Below are positions 1-10,400 of a DNA stretch of 62,877 nucleotides, in pieces. The first letter of the stretch is position 1. The number at the start of each line of letters is the position of its first letter. Source of the stretch: CAZOZP01 sp964584325 (lineage in GTDB: Bacteria; Bacteroidota; Ignavibacteria; Ignavibacteriales; Melioribacteraceae); the NCBI GenBank assembly GCA_964584325.1, contig CAZOZP010000010.1, positions 1 to 62,877 on the forward strand, in the 5' to 3' direction. The notes beneath the pieces are model-generated. The model saw only the letters and a program-made list of their open reading frames with translations. It had not been told where the DNA came from and made no database searches. The position numbers and the translations under genes are program-made.

Positions 1-58
1 TCACAGAACAGAAACTTAATACTTTCTGACTTTTTTGTCAAGAAGTATTTTAAAAATA

Positions 59-1948
59 TTAATCTTTTAATAACTCTTCCATTTTATCAAGAAGGCTGTT
101 CATCTTTCTTACGACTGCTTTTATTGGTTCAGGACTATTCATGTCAAGTCCTGCATCTTTTAAAACATCAATTGGGTATTTTGATTCTCCGGCATTAAGA
201 AATCCCAAATATCTTTCTATGGCCGGAGCTCCTTCTTTCTTTATGCTTTCAACTAACGCTTCAGATGCTGCTAATCCAGTTGCATACTGAAAGACATAAA
301 AATTGTAATAAAAATGCGGGATTCTGCTCCATGTATAAGTTTCTTCTTCATCTACCTTCATTTCACTTCCCCAGTACTTTTGATACATCTCACCATACAA
401 ACTGCATAATGTATCCGGAGTTAAAGCTGTCCCAGCTTCAGTTAAGCTATGTATCAGTTGTTCATATTCAGCAAATCGTGTTTGTCTATAAAATGTTGTA
501 GTTATATTATTAAGATATTTTTCAATTAAAGCTAATTTTTCTTCTTTTGTTTTAGCATTTTCTATTAAAAAGTCCATTAAAAGTGCTTCATTTGCAGTTG
601 AAGCAATTTCTGCTAAAAATATTGAGTATCCTGCATAAGGATAAGGCTGTGTATTACCTGTATAATATGAATGCATATTATGACCCATCTCATGCGTAAG
701 AGTAAAAACATCATTAAGTTGATCATTCCAGTTTAATAGCACATATGGATGCACACCGAATGTTGTACCTGACGAATAAGCTCCGCTGCGTTTGCCTTTT
801 GTTTCATAAACATCAAGCCATCTGTTGTTAAACGCATGCTCAACATCTCTGATGTATTTTTCACCTAGCGGTTTTATTGATTTTAAAACTAATTCCTTCC
901 CTTGTTCAAATGTATATTTTTCGGAAGTTCCCGGGAATAATGTAACATAAGTGTCATAGGCATGCAATTCATCAACACCTAAAACCTGCTTTTTGATTTT
1001 TGCCCACCTATGCAGAGGCGCAAGATTATCATTTACTATTTTTACCAGATTTTCATAAACTTCTACTGGAATGTTGTTGGCATCTAAGGCAGCTTCTCTG
1101 GCATTATTGTATTTTCTTGCTTTTGAAAGAAATATATTCTTTTTGATATTGCCGTTAAGTAAAGAAGACAGTGTATTTCTGTATTGTTTAAAGGGTTTAT
1201 AAAATCCCCTGTAAACTCTCTCTCTGTATTCTCTGTCTTTAGAGTATAATGCAGCGTAATACCTGCCATGAGAAATTTGAATATCATTTCCGGTTTCGTC
1301 TTTTACTGTCGGAAAATCAATATCGGCATTCTCAAATAAACTAAATGTATTATAAGGTACCCGAAGTACTTGCGAAGATAATGCTAAAAGTTCCTCCTGT
1401 TCCTTAGGCAATGAATGTGCCTTGCTCCTTAGCAGGTTATCAAAACTCTGCTTATAGATTTTAAGAAAATCATCTCCTTCAACATATTTCCAAAGTGTTT
1501 CTTCAGGGATACTTAAAAGTTCCGGACGAATAAAGGATGTCATTGTTCCAAAATCCGCAGCCAATGCTGAAACTTCTTCAAACATCCCCTGATATTTTGT
1601 ATTGGCCAAATCCAAATCTTTTGATAATGAACTGTATAGATATACTTTTCCGAATTTAATGCTTACTTCTTCATCAAACTTGAACAAATCAACTATTTTT
1701 TGGGGATCGGAGGCAAGCCTACCCTCATAATCTTTATATTTTCCTAAATTTGCCTTAATCCAATCGAAATCCGCCTGCCACTCTGATTCAGTAACATAAA
1801 TATCTTTAAGATTCCAAGTGTACTTTGGGTCAATATTCTCTCTCTTCATTAATCCGCCTGAACCATCCTGAGCAAATACACCACCGTTAATTAAAACTAC
1901 CATTATTAACACTCCTGTAATTTTTAGTATCGATTCAATGGTTTTCAT
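59..1948 (-). CDS. pepF: Secreted M3-family oligoendopeptidase F
   Basis: Zinc metallopeptidase of family M3 that cleaves oligopeptides. The zinc motif HEMGH is at residues 419-423, and the third ligand is expected to be the glutamate in AEIAST near residue 447. The 629-residue length is PepF plus a leader: residues 8-24 are a hydrophobic core ending in FAQ, a signal peptide. This copy should therefore work in the periplasm or outside the cell, unlike cytosolic PepF. It is divergent from a POT-type peptide transporter, with 100 bp between starts, so a digestion-plus-uptake pair is a reasonable inference. An imperfect hairpin at 21-46 lies past the stop but has no U tract, so termination there is uncertain. 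Family assignment is secure; the substrate is not known. Confidence 0.93.
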   Translation of the reverse strand: MKTIESILKITGVLIMVVLINGGVFAQDGSGGLMKRENIDPKYTWNLKDIYVTESEWQADFDWIKANLGKYKDYEGRLASDPQKIVDLFKFDEEVSIKFGKVYLYSSLSKDLDLANTKYQGMFEEVSALAADFGTMTSFIRPELLSIPEETLWKYVEGDDFLKIYKQSFDNLLRSKAHSLPKEQEELLALSSQVLRVPYNTFSLFENADIDFPTVKDETGNDIQISHGRYYAALYSKDREYRERVYRGFYKPFKQYRNTLSSLLNGNIKKNIFLSKARKYNNAREAALDANNIPVEVYENLVKIVNDNLAPLHRWAKIKKQVLGVDELHAYDTYVTLFPGTSEKYTFEQGKELVLKSIKPLGEKYIRDVEHAFNNRWLDVYETKGKRSGAYSSGTTFGVHPYVLLNWNDQLNDVFTLTHEMGHNMHSYYTGNTQPYPYAGYSIFLAEIASTANEALLMDFLIENAKTKEEKLALIEKYLNNITTTFYRQTRFAEYEQLIHSLTEAGTALTPDTLCSLYGEMYQKYWGSEMKVDEEETYTWSRIPHFYYNFYVFQYATGLAASEALVESIKKEGAPAIERYLGFLNAGESKYPIDVLKDAGLDMNSPEPIKAVVRKMNSLLDKMEELLKD

Positions 1949-1984
1949 AAAAATCCTCTAACTTTCTGTAATATAAATAAATAT

Positions 1985-2013
1985 TTGACAGGTAAATTAT
2001 TTAATTTTAATAT
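1985..2013 (+). promoter_or_regulatory. Sigma-70-like promoter for the POT transporter
   Basis: TTGACA at 1985-1990 and TAATAT at 2008-2013 are separated by 17 bases, close to the sigma-70 consensus. They lie 35 bases upstream of the ATG at 2049. Direct sequence match; activity is inferred. Confidence 0.6.
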
Positions 2014-2048
2014 CAAATACATTTTTTTTTAACTAACTCTGAGCGAAA

Positions 2049-3386
2049 ATGACAAATACTCCTACATCTTCTTTATCATGGAAATTTCCTAAAGAATTCT
2101 GGATGGCCAATTTCATGGAACTCTGTGAACGAGCTGCTTACTATGGTTTTTTCATCGTTATTACTCTTTACCTTACTGATATTGTTGGATTCAATGATAA
2201 GGAAACCGGTATCATTGCCGGCCTCTTCGCAGGCGGACTATATCTTTTGCCTCCATTTGCAGGCGCAATTTCTGACCGGATCGGATTCAAGAATGGTTTA
2301 ATTCTTGCTTTTGGACTGCTTAGTATCGGATACTTTTTTCTGGGAATTTTCAGCGATAAGGTTTCTGTAATTTTATTCCTTTCTATTGCAATGGTTGGTG
2401 GGGCATTTATAAAACCTCTAATTACCGGAACTGTGGCAAAAACAACATCCGATGTAAATAAAGCTCGAGGGTTTTCGCTTTTTTACTGGGTTGTAAATAT
2501 CGGTTCATTCAGCGGAAAAACTTTCGTACCTTATATACGGCAGGGACTGGGACTAGAGTATGTAAATTTTTTCAGCGCGGCAATGTCTGTTATTGCCCTT
2601 ATAACTGCACTTTTCCTATTCAAAAATATTGAAACTGATAAAACTAACCCGAAAAGCCTTAAAGAAGTTACTAACTCTCTTATCAAGATTCTTACAACGC
2701 CCCGACTAATAATTCTTACCTTGATAATTGCCGGATTCTGGACTATTCAAAGCCAGATGTACTCAACTATGCCAAAATATGTAATAAGACTTTTGGGGGA
2801 AGATGCTCGTCCGGAATGGCTCGCAAATGTAAATCCGCTTGTGGTTGTACTTTTCGTTGTTTTAATAACTCAATTGATGAGAAAATATAAAGCAGTTTCT
2901 GTTATGCTTGTCGGTATGCTCATTATGCCTTTCTCTGCTTTCGCAATGGCTTTCAGTAATCAACTTGAGGGTTTTACCGGAGCGTCAATTTCAATTATGG
3001 GTATTGTTTCTCTGCATCCTCTTACATTAATGATGATAATCGGGATTGCTTTGCAAGGTCTTGCAGAATGCTTTATTTCTCCCAGATTTCTTGAATATTT
3101 TGCACTTCAAGCCCCCAAAGGGGAGGAAGGAACTTATATGGGATTCAGTCATCTGCATTCTTTCTTTTCTTATATAATTGCTTTTTTTATGTCGGGTTTC
3201 CTGCTTGATGCATACTGCCCAGATCCAAATTCCTTACCGTCAGGATTAACAGAACTTCAGAAACAAGCCTATTATGCTGATGCACATTACATTTGGTATT
3301 ATTTTGTTGGAATTGGTATTGTTGCTGCTATAGCTCTTGTTATCTTCAGGTATTTCACAAATAAAATGGATTTGCAGCAGAAATAA
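2049..3386 (+). CDS. POT/PTR-type proton-coupled peptide transporter (MFS)
   Basis: Inner-membrane major-facilitator protein of 445 residues with about 12 hydrophobic segments. The first helix carries ELCERAAYYG (residues 24-33), the E-x-x-E-R proton-coupling motif typical of the POT (PTR2) family of di/tripeptide symporters. A loop with DRIGFK after the second helix fits the MFS A-motif. The neighbouring secreted oligoendopeptidase supports import of released peptides (inference). The protein is slightly shorter than many bacterial POT members, so transport of another small solute cannot be excluded. It is followed by a strong hairpin shared with the convergent gene at 3429. Confidence 0.82.
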   Translation: MTNTPTSSLSWKFPKEFWMANFMELCERAAYYGFFIVITLYLTDIVGFNDKETGIIAGLFAGGLYLLPPFAGAISDRIGFKNGLILAFGLLSIGYFFLGIFSDKVSVILFLSIAMVGGAFIKPLITGTVAKTTSDVNKARGFSLFYWVVNIGSFSGKTFVPYIRQGLGLEYVNFFSAAMSVIALITALFLFKNIETDKTNPKSLKEVTNSLIKILTTPRLIILTLIIAGFWTIQSQMYSTMPKYVIRLLGEDARPEWLANVNPLVVVLFVVLITQLMRKYKAVSVMLVGMLIMPFSAFAMAFSNQLEGFTGASISIMGIVSLHPLTLMMIIGIALQGLAECFISPRFLEYFALQAPKGEEGTYMGFSHLHSFFSYIIAFFMSGFLLDAYCPDPNSLPSGLTELQKQAYYADAHYIWYYFVGIGIVAAIALVIFRYFTNKMDLQQK

Positions 3387-3392
3387 ATTCTA

Positions 3393-3421
3393 ATGCTGTC
3401 GCATCCTAACTGCGACAGCAT
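3393..3421. terminator. Hairpin between convergent genes
   Basis: Perfect 11-bp stem (3393-3403 with 3411-3421) and a 7-base loop, seven bases after the POT stop and eight before the end of the convergent 3429 gene. There is no clean U tract on either strand, so it is probably a bidirectional terminator or 3'-end stabiliser. Confidence 0.6.
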
Positions 3422-3428
3422 ATTAAAT

Positions 3429-3887
3429 TCAACTTAACGAAAAAACTACCTGGGCTGCATTTATTTCTTCAGTATCTACCATTAATATTTTAGGAAGAGT
3501 TCTAATATCTTCCTGAGATACCTTTTCAGAATTTGTGTAATACTTTGTTATAAATGCCTGAAGTACTGATCCGCTTGTTTTAGCTTCTTTAACTGTTCTA
3601 AGTATTCCGCTAACCATAATTCTATAAAACTCAAAACCTTCCTGCCTTTCTCCTGAATGATACTGGCCGGAAACAGAAAAATATACTTTTGTATCTTCCT
3701 TCATTAATTCTTCTTTATCGTCAACACCCCCGAATAGCAGATAAATATTTTTATCAAGGTAAACAAAAGGCACAACCATTTGAATACCTTCTTCATCATA
3801 TCCGAAAGAAACCGTCCCAATTCCTTTACCTGAAAGATATGTCTCAATTACTTCAATTTCCTTTACAACGTTTTGAATGTATTTCAT
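3429..3887 (-). CDS. Pyridoxamine 5'-phosphate oxidase-like FMN-binding split-barrel protein
   Basis: A 152-residue cytosolic protein. The pattern of N-terminal helix, GTVSFGYDEEG-type strand, 'VPFVYLDKNIYLLFGG' and a later 'EFYRIMVSGILRTV' strand resembles small split-barrel flavin proteins related to PNPOx. No strictly diagnostic residue is visible, so this is a fold-level call. It lies 41 bp downstream of the helicase-nuclease and may be co-transcribed with it. The substrate and cofactor are not established. Confidence 0.5.
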   Translation of the reverse strand: MKYIQNVVKEIEVIETYLSGKGIGTVSFGYDEEGIQMVVPFVYLDKNIYLLFGGVDDKEELMKEDTKVYFSVSGQYHSGERQEGFEFYRIMVSGILRTVKEAKTSGSVLQAFITKYYTNSEKVSQEDIRTLPKILMVDTEEINAAQVVFSLS

Positions 3888-3928
3888 AATCTCACAAATT
3901 TTATTTTAGCCCGGCAAAATTATAACAA

Positions 3929-6900
3929 TTATATTTGTATTATGCAATTTGAATTACTTTGAAATTGACATTTCGCACAATTTTCTTGATTTTTCTCCTG
4001 ATTTCCACTTTGTATTTTTATAATTGTCTCATTCAACTTTTCAGAATAAGCAGTTATTTCTTCAGCTGTAATTTGATATATGACAGGTGTGTCCGGCTGT
4101 TTAATGAATACTAAATTAATCTCGATATCTTTTCCCGGATACATTGCAGATACCAGCAATGAATAAAATCGCATTTGGCTTTCGTAATCTTTGGCTCTAT
4201 CTAAAATTCTTTCCTTTGAAATTCTGTCTGTCTTGTAATCAACAATAATAACTTTGTTTTCAATGAAAGCAAGCCTGTCGATAATTCCATAAATGTAGTT
4301 ATCATAAAATTCCGAATAGATTTCTACTTCAGTTTTGAAATTCGTTATTGAAGAGATTTTTTTATAATAATCCGATTTATAATATTTTTCAATTATTTCC
4401 GCTATTTCGGATAAATCCTCATCCTTGATATCATCAAGTCTGAGTTCTTTTTGCGAAAAACTTTTTACGGTTCTCTCAATTTCTGCAACTCCGCCCCCTA
4501 CTTCCAGAATTTTATGTATAATACTTCCTTTTATGCTGGCAGGCAAAAATTCTTCCTCTGAATCTTCTTTCCCAAAATAATCGCCTGTTTCTCCTTGTCC
4601 TGAAATAAGTTTCTGCAATTTTGAAAAGCCAAGGTTATAAGTAAGATGATATCTAACCGGACAAAAATTGAAAATTGCAATCTTTGTTGCAGATATTATT
4701 TCTTTTCTTTCATTTCCCGGTATTCGTGATGAATAGTCTTTAACTTCCATATCAGGATGCCTGGATACATTCTCATCTATTATGAATTCATCAATGTCTT
4801 TGATAATTCTAATATCCGTTTCCAATTCTTCATCTTTTTCGGTGCCATCATCATGCCTTATTCTTAATTTTGATTTAATTGTATGAGTTTCTAAATTTAA
4901 GTCTATCTTAAGTGAATCCACAATCATTGCCAAAAAACTGTTTGTTTTAATCGATCTGTCTTTGGATGCCGTAATATAAAGGTGTTCCGCTCCTCTTGTA
5001 AGAGCAACATAAAGCAGTCTTTTCCTTTCCGCTAATTCACGCATCTTCAGGTTAATTTCTGCAACCGACACAATCCCGGGAGTTTGATACTCCGCCCAAT
5101 AATCCATTTCTTGTGGAATTTTAAAGAGCAATCCATATTTACCATCAAAATAAACATCTCCCTTGGAAATTTTATTATTGTTTGGGGCTTCGTTTGTTTT
5201 GTAAACAAAAAGCACCTTGAATTCAAGACCTTTAGATTTATGGATTGTCATTATTTGTACCGCATTCCCTGCTCCGGAAAAGGCAGCCTGACTTTCGTCC
5301 TCATCATTTTTTTTTGATTCAGTTAAGAATGAAACAAAATCATACAATGTACCATATTCATTTTTTGAAAAGCTTAGTGCAATTGATTTTAACTTATTAA
5401 TATTGGCAAGTTCCTGGTCTGGATTTTTTCTTGCAGCAATAACACCCTTATAACCGGTCATTTCATATATTCTTTCGATAAGAAGATCAATTTCCAGATA
5501 TTTACTTAATTTTATCGCTTCTTCCAGAGTATCAATTATATAATTTTGTTCGGAATAATATTCTTTTAGTTTTTTGTAAAATGTCTCTCCCTCTTTACAT
5601 GATATTTCATAAAGTTCTTTATCACTAATCATAAAGAATGGAGAACGAAGTATTCCTATTAATGCTGAGTCATTGCACTCATCAAGCAAAAACGACAAAA
5701 ATTCAGCAATATCCAATACGGACTGCTGATTAAAAAATCCTCGTCCGCCAACTATTATATAAGGTATCTCAAATTCATTAAACACTTCTTCGATTTCTGT
5801 AAAACCAGCTTTCTTACGACTTAAAACTGCTATATCGGAATACTTGTATTTCCCCGGATTTTCATAAATGATTTTTCTAATCATACCTGCAATCAACTTT
5901 GCCTCATTGCTCTGTTCTTTCCCCTCACTAATAAGCAGATTCACGCTTCCTGTTTCTGTCAGTTCTTTTGCACATATAAAATCATTATACTCAACTTCAC
6001 TATAATTACCCGATTTATTCGAAAGAAGAACCCCAAATGTTTCATTTACAAATTGCGCAATTGCCGGGAAAAGTCTGAAACTGTGAGGAAGTACTATACT
6101 CAACCCTTCTGCGGCTAAACTTATTTCTTCTTTTGTTTTGCCGAAAACTTCAGGCTCAGCACCGCGAAACATATAAATACTTTGCTTTTCGTCTCCTACA
6201 ACAAACAAATTCCCTTTACTAAGATTTTCCAGAAATGACATAAATATACTGTATTGTAAATGATCTGTATCCTGGAATTCGTCTATCATTATATAAGAAT
6301 ACTTCTCAGAAAGATATTTTTTTACTTCAGGTATTTTAGATAAACTTTCTGCTTTAATAATCATATCATCATAATCTAAAACACCTTTTGTTTTCTTTTT
6401 TTGCTCATATATTACAAAAGCTCTATTTGTAAGACTGTATAAATCTATTGATAATTCGGCTAAAGAATGGTGGTATGATTTGATTGCAGCTTTTAATTCA
6501 TCTGAACTACTAACGCTATTCTTTCTTAATTCAAAAAATGAGTTAAAAACTTCAATTGACTTTTTATATGATTTTACTTTCTTTTCGTCATCAGCAAGAG
6601 ACCCAGGAATATCATCTTCCAAATATCCTTTACTTCTAAGCTCATTTTTTGTATTAAGAATATCGATTTGCCCGGATAAATAAATTTTTTCAAAGGAATC
6701 GGCCGTATTCTCTATTTGTGCTAATACCATTTCTGCCTGTTTTCTGAATTTCTTTTCAGGCTCGGCAAAACTATTGATTTTTACAACTGTTTTTACAAAT
6801 TCTGATAAATTCTCATTCACAAAAGTGGCCAAATAAGAATAAAATCCGGATTCATATAGTTCAGTTAGTTTTTCAATATCATTAAAATCAGAATTAAGCA

Positions 6901-7456
6901 TCAAACTGCTTATCTTTTTTCTTTCATTGAATAGTGATGTAATATTTGTTATAAATTTTTTTCTGCCCCCAAAAATTCTAATCAGTTTTTTGTACTTTTC
7001 AAAGTCGTCATCAACAGTCACAGCATCTTTGATCATTTCCTGAACTGATAATTCTTTCATTTCGCTTTGAGTTTTTTTTTCCATTACCAAAAAATTTGCA
7101 TCTATACCGGCTTCAATCGGAAATTCCCGTAATAACTCCGAGCAAAATGAATGTATTGTGGAAATATTTGCAGAAACTAATTGTTTTCTTAATCTTTCCA
7201 ACTTGAATTTATTTGGTTCGTTTTCTTTATCCTCTATTTGGTTATTAATCTCTTTTTCAATTTTTTTGTACAGTTCACCTGCTGCCTTATCGGTAAATGT
7301 AATTGCAACTATTTTACTGATGAGGATTCCATCATCCAGCACCAGCTTAACAAACCGTTTGCTCAGAACAAATGTCTTTCCTGATCCGGCATTGGCTGTT
7401 AAAGCAATTTGTTTGTCTGTTCTAAGTGCTTCATTTTGCTGAACTGTAAGATTCAT
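3929..7456 (-). CDS. AddA/RecB-like UvrD helicase-nuclease with C-terminal Fe-S staple
   Basis: DNA double-strand-break processing enzyme of the UvrD/AddA/RecB type, 1175 residues. Superfamily-1 helicase motifs are present: Walker A ANAGSGKT at 21-28, Walker B region IDEFQD at 391-396, and later helicase motifs including 'MTIHKSKGLEF' and 'LLYVALTRG'. The C-terminal PD-(D/E)XK nuclease shows VDYKTD with D1073 and K1075. Cysteines C932, C1160, C1163 and C1171 bracket the nuclease in the pattern of the 4Fe-4S staple known from AddB and Cas4 nucleases. B. subtilis AddA lacks this staple, which sits in AddB. No AddB-like gene is nearby. The start overlaps the kinase stop by 4 bases (ATGA), suggesting translational coupling. 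Confidence 0.85.
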   Translation of the reverse strand: MNLTVQQNEALRTDKQIALTANAGSGKTFVLSKRFVKLVLDDGILISKIVAITFTDKAAGELYKKIEKEINNQIEDKENEPNKFKLERLRKQLVSANISTIHSFCSELLREFPIEAGIDANFLVMEKKTQSEMKELSVQEMIKDAVTVDDDFEKYKKLIRIFGGRKKFITNITSLFNERKKISSLMLNSDFNDIEKLTELYESGFYSYLATFVNENLSEFVKTVVKINSFAEPEKKFRKQAEMVLAQIENTADSFEKIYLSGQIDILNTKNELRSKGYLEDDIPGSLADDEKKVKSYKKSIEVFNSFFELRKNSVSSSDELKAAIKSYHHSLAELSIDLYSLTNRAFVIYEQKKKTKGVLDYDDMIIKAESLSKIPEVKKYLSEKYSYIMIDEFQDTDHLQYSIFMSFLENLSKGNLFVVGDEKQSIYMFRGAEPEVFGKTKEEISLAAEGLSIVLPHSFRLFPAIAQFVNETFGVLLSNKSGNYSEVEYNDFICAKELTETGSVNLLISEGKEQSNEAKLIAGMIRKIIYENPGKYKYSDIAVLSRKKAGFTEIEEVFNEFEIPYIIVGGRGFFNQQSVLDIAEFLSFLLDECNDSALIGILRSPFFMISDKELYEISCKEGETFYKKLKEYYSEQNYIIDTLEEAIKLSKYLEIDLLIERIYEMTGYKGVIAARKNPDQELANINKLKSIALSFSKNEYGTLYDFVSFLTESKKNDEDESQAAFSGAGNAVQIMTIHKSKGLEFKVLFVYKTNEAPNNNKISKGDVYFDGKYGLLFKIPQEMDYWAEYQTPGIVSVAEINLKMRELAERKRLLYVALTRGAEHLYITASKDRSIKTNSFLAMIVDSLKIDLNLETHTIKSKLRIRHDDGTEKDEELETDIRIIKDIDEFIIDENVSRHPDMEVKDYSSRIPGNERKEIISATKIAIFNFCPVRYHLTYNLGFSKLQKLISGQGETGDYFGKEDSEEEFLPASIKGSIIHKILEVGGGVAEIERTVKSFSQKELRLDDIKDEDLSEIAEIIEKYYKSDYYKKISSITNFKTEVEIYSEFYDNYIYGIIDRLAFIENKVIIVDYKTDRISKERILDRAKDYESQMRFYSLLVSAMYPGKDIEINLVFIKQPDTPVIYQITAEEITAYSEKLNETIIKIQSGNQEKNQENCAKCQFQSNSNCIIQI

Positions 7457-10400
7457 TTCATTCTCGGTAGTATAATTGAAAAAACTGTTTTTTCGCCCGA
7501 TTCTACTGTTATTCTTCCATCAATCGATTCAATAAACTTCTTTGCCATATTTAATCCGATACCCATTCCGTCCTGCTTTGTTGTAAAATCGGCATCGAAT
7601 ATTTTCTTGATTATATCTTTTTTTATTCCCTCTCCATTATCAGATAAAATCACTTTGCACTCATCCAGATCAGCCTGAATTTCTGCTTCTATTTTACTGG
7701 CACCGGCTTGTATTGAATTACGAATGAGATTTATTAACGTTCTTCCCATCTGATCTCTGTCTGCCCAGACAAAAACCGGACTATCCGGTAAATTCAAAAC
7801 TATTTTTGCATTATCTTCCCTGAATAATTCTGCTGCCTCAGATAATACGAAAATAATATCAACTTTTTCAGGTTTAAGATGAGGCATCCGTGCAAAATTG
7901 GAAAACTCGGAAGCTATATTCTTAAGCACATCTATCTGAGTAATTACTGTATTCGTTACTTTTTCAAAAATCATATCGAATTTCGGCGATTTATCATTAT
8001 AGGCCGCTATTAACTGTTGCACGGAAAGTTTCATAGGAGTTAGCGGATTTTTTATTTCATGAGCCACCTGCCTTGCCATTTCCTTCCAAGCCGATTCCCT
8101 TTCAATTTCCGCAATTTTAACCTGATTCTTTCTTAATTCTTTAACCATCTGATTGAATCCGTTTACAAGATCTCCAATTTCGCCATGATAGCTTTTTCTG
8201 ATTTGGATACTGCTATCGCCTCGGGCAAGTCTCTTTGCAGCACTTGTTAATTCAGAAATAGGCTCAGAAATCTGCGAAGCTAAAACTGAACTGATTATAA
8301 TAATTATTATAGAGGCAATTGAATAAATAGCAAAGAGAAATACATCGAACTCTGAACCTTTAAGAGGAATATACACCTGATTGTTTTCAGAATCCAATGA
8401 TAAAACAAAACTACTTCCATTAGAATTATACCTAATATAGTATTCGTATTTTAATCCATCTTTTATCATATATTCAACATATCCTTCTCCGAATATATTC
8501 AAATAAACATCCGGAATTAAAAGGTTTTGCCGGCCGGGAATGTAATTTCTACCTATACCGGGAATCATCTTATATCCGTTGAATACATTGAAATTTACAT
8601 CAGTTTTACCAGCTGCGGAAATAAACTTCTCTTTCAAACCATTCTCTTCTTTCGATTCAGATTCTTCTAAAACGGATATTACTTTAAATGCCTTCTGTCT
8701 AAGACTTTTCTTTATTGCATCGTCATTGCGTATTTCCGTCAAACTCCGCAGATAAACAGCAAGCAGAACTAGAGGAATTATTGATATAACAAGAAATGCC
8801 AACAGCAGTTTGTATCGGAAGGTCAATACTAATTCTAGTTTTTGCCTGTAGTGAAAAAGATATGCCGCCGATGCAAACAACACACATATGAGAAAATGAA
8901 TAAAAAATATTTTAAAAAAATCAAACAGCTCCAGAGTTACTTCCTTTTCACGCAATCCAACTGCAACTCTTTTTAATTTTCCCATGCTTTCAGTCTGTGC
9001 AATATAGAAAAGGTAATCTCTGTCTGTAAGTTTTATCTGCTTAAATGTATCTTGGAAAATTCCTAGTTTTGCATTACTAATCTTGTTCAATTCTTCAGCT
9101 TTTGGAATAATTTCTCCGAAACTTCCGGAAAGTTTACCGTCATTGAATTCAATTATACTTAGCTTATCCTCATCAAGCGGAATGTATTCTTTTAGCTTGG
9201 GCTTTAAGTAACTTTGTCCGGCATCATAGCCCGAAGCTTTACGTAATATAGCTTTTACTGCAATAATATAGTTAATGGAATCTTCAAAACTCCATTTAAT
9301 GCTTGTATGAAAAACTTTGGATTTTCCATACTCAGTTTTTGCTATCTCAGGAAAAACAGATTGCCTGATTGGTGTATTTGCCATAATTCTGTTCACAGGT
9401 ATCGGGAAGTTTCCATATTGTCCGATTAACGAATTTCTCTTATCAAGCACTTCAACTTCAAATTCAATACCTTCATTTCTGAGAGGTATGCTGTTCCATA
9501 CTTTATACCCGGAAATTTCATCTCTAAGCTCTGAATGTGTTGATTCGGTTAAGGTTTTCATTATATGGAGTGCTGCTTCCCTTAAAACAAATTCCATCTT
9601 GTTTTCATCATCTTTTAAGGTTTCCATTGCAATAGTTTTTAAGGAGTCAGATTCACGACTTGAGTTATAATGGAGCAACAAAAGAATTGATAAAGCCGAA
9701 GAACATATTACCATATAAAAATAAGTAAATATTTTGCTCTTTTTAGTTTTAACCTCGGAATATACAAACCAGAATGCAAGTGTTATATATAGAATTCTTA
9801 TCAGCGGTGTTCCCTGGGGCTCTTTCTGCATAACATCATAAACAAAAGCACATACCTGTATTATCACAAAAATATAAACTGCATTAAGTTTTACAGTAAG
9901 TAATCCTTTCCCTAAATAAAAAATATGTTTAAATAGTACAAGTGTTACTGCAAATGAGCAAACTGCAAGCATAAGAAGATTGAAAACCATGATAACAATT
10001 GTTACAGAAGGAAAAAGATCATTTCCTTTGAAATAATGCAATGTTGAATCGAATACAATGCTTTTTACAGCCGCTCCGAAGCCTCTGAGCAAGATAAGTG
10101 AAATTGCAGTGAAGGCTATTAGAATAATGACTCTAAGAAATATACTATTTACTTTAATCTCGCATTCAAATGCATATTTATAGAATTTTACTATGATGAG
10201 AAGAAATAAGATTGCCGTAAAAGTAAACTCAATCGGAGAGCTTACAAGACCCCACATAAATGATGAAGAAAAATAGGCTGATTGATTAAGTCCGAAAATG
10301 CCGAACAGACTTCCGGTATTAAAATAGTAAAGAAATACTCTCAGCATTGCTGCGAACACCAGATAAGAACCAAACTTGAGGAGCTTTCCTGCAGTATTCA

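Noticed and set aside
21..46. Terminator of pepF
   Set aside because: A 10-bp hairpin with one mismatch is present, but no U tract follows on the minus strand, so it was not listed as a terminator.
3429..3887. AddB subunit downstream of the helicase-nuclease
   Set aside because: Only 152 residues, with no nuclease or helicase motif; it looks like a split-barrel flavoprotein.
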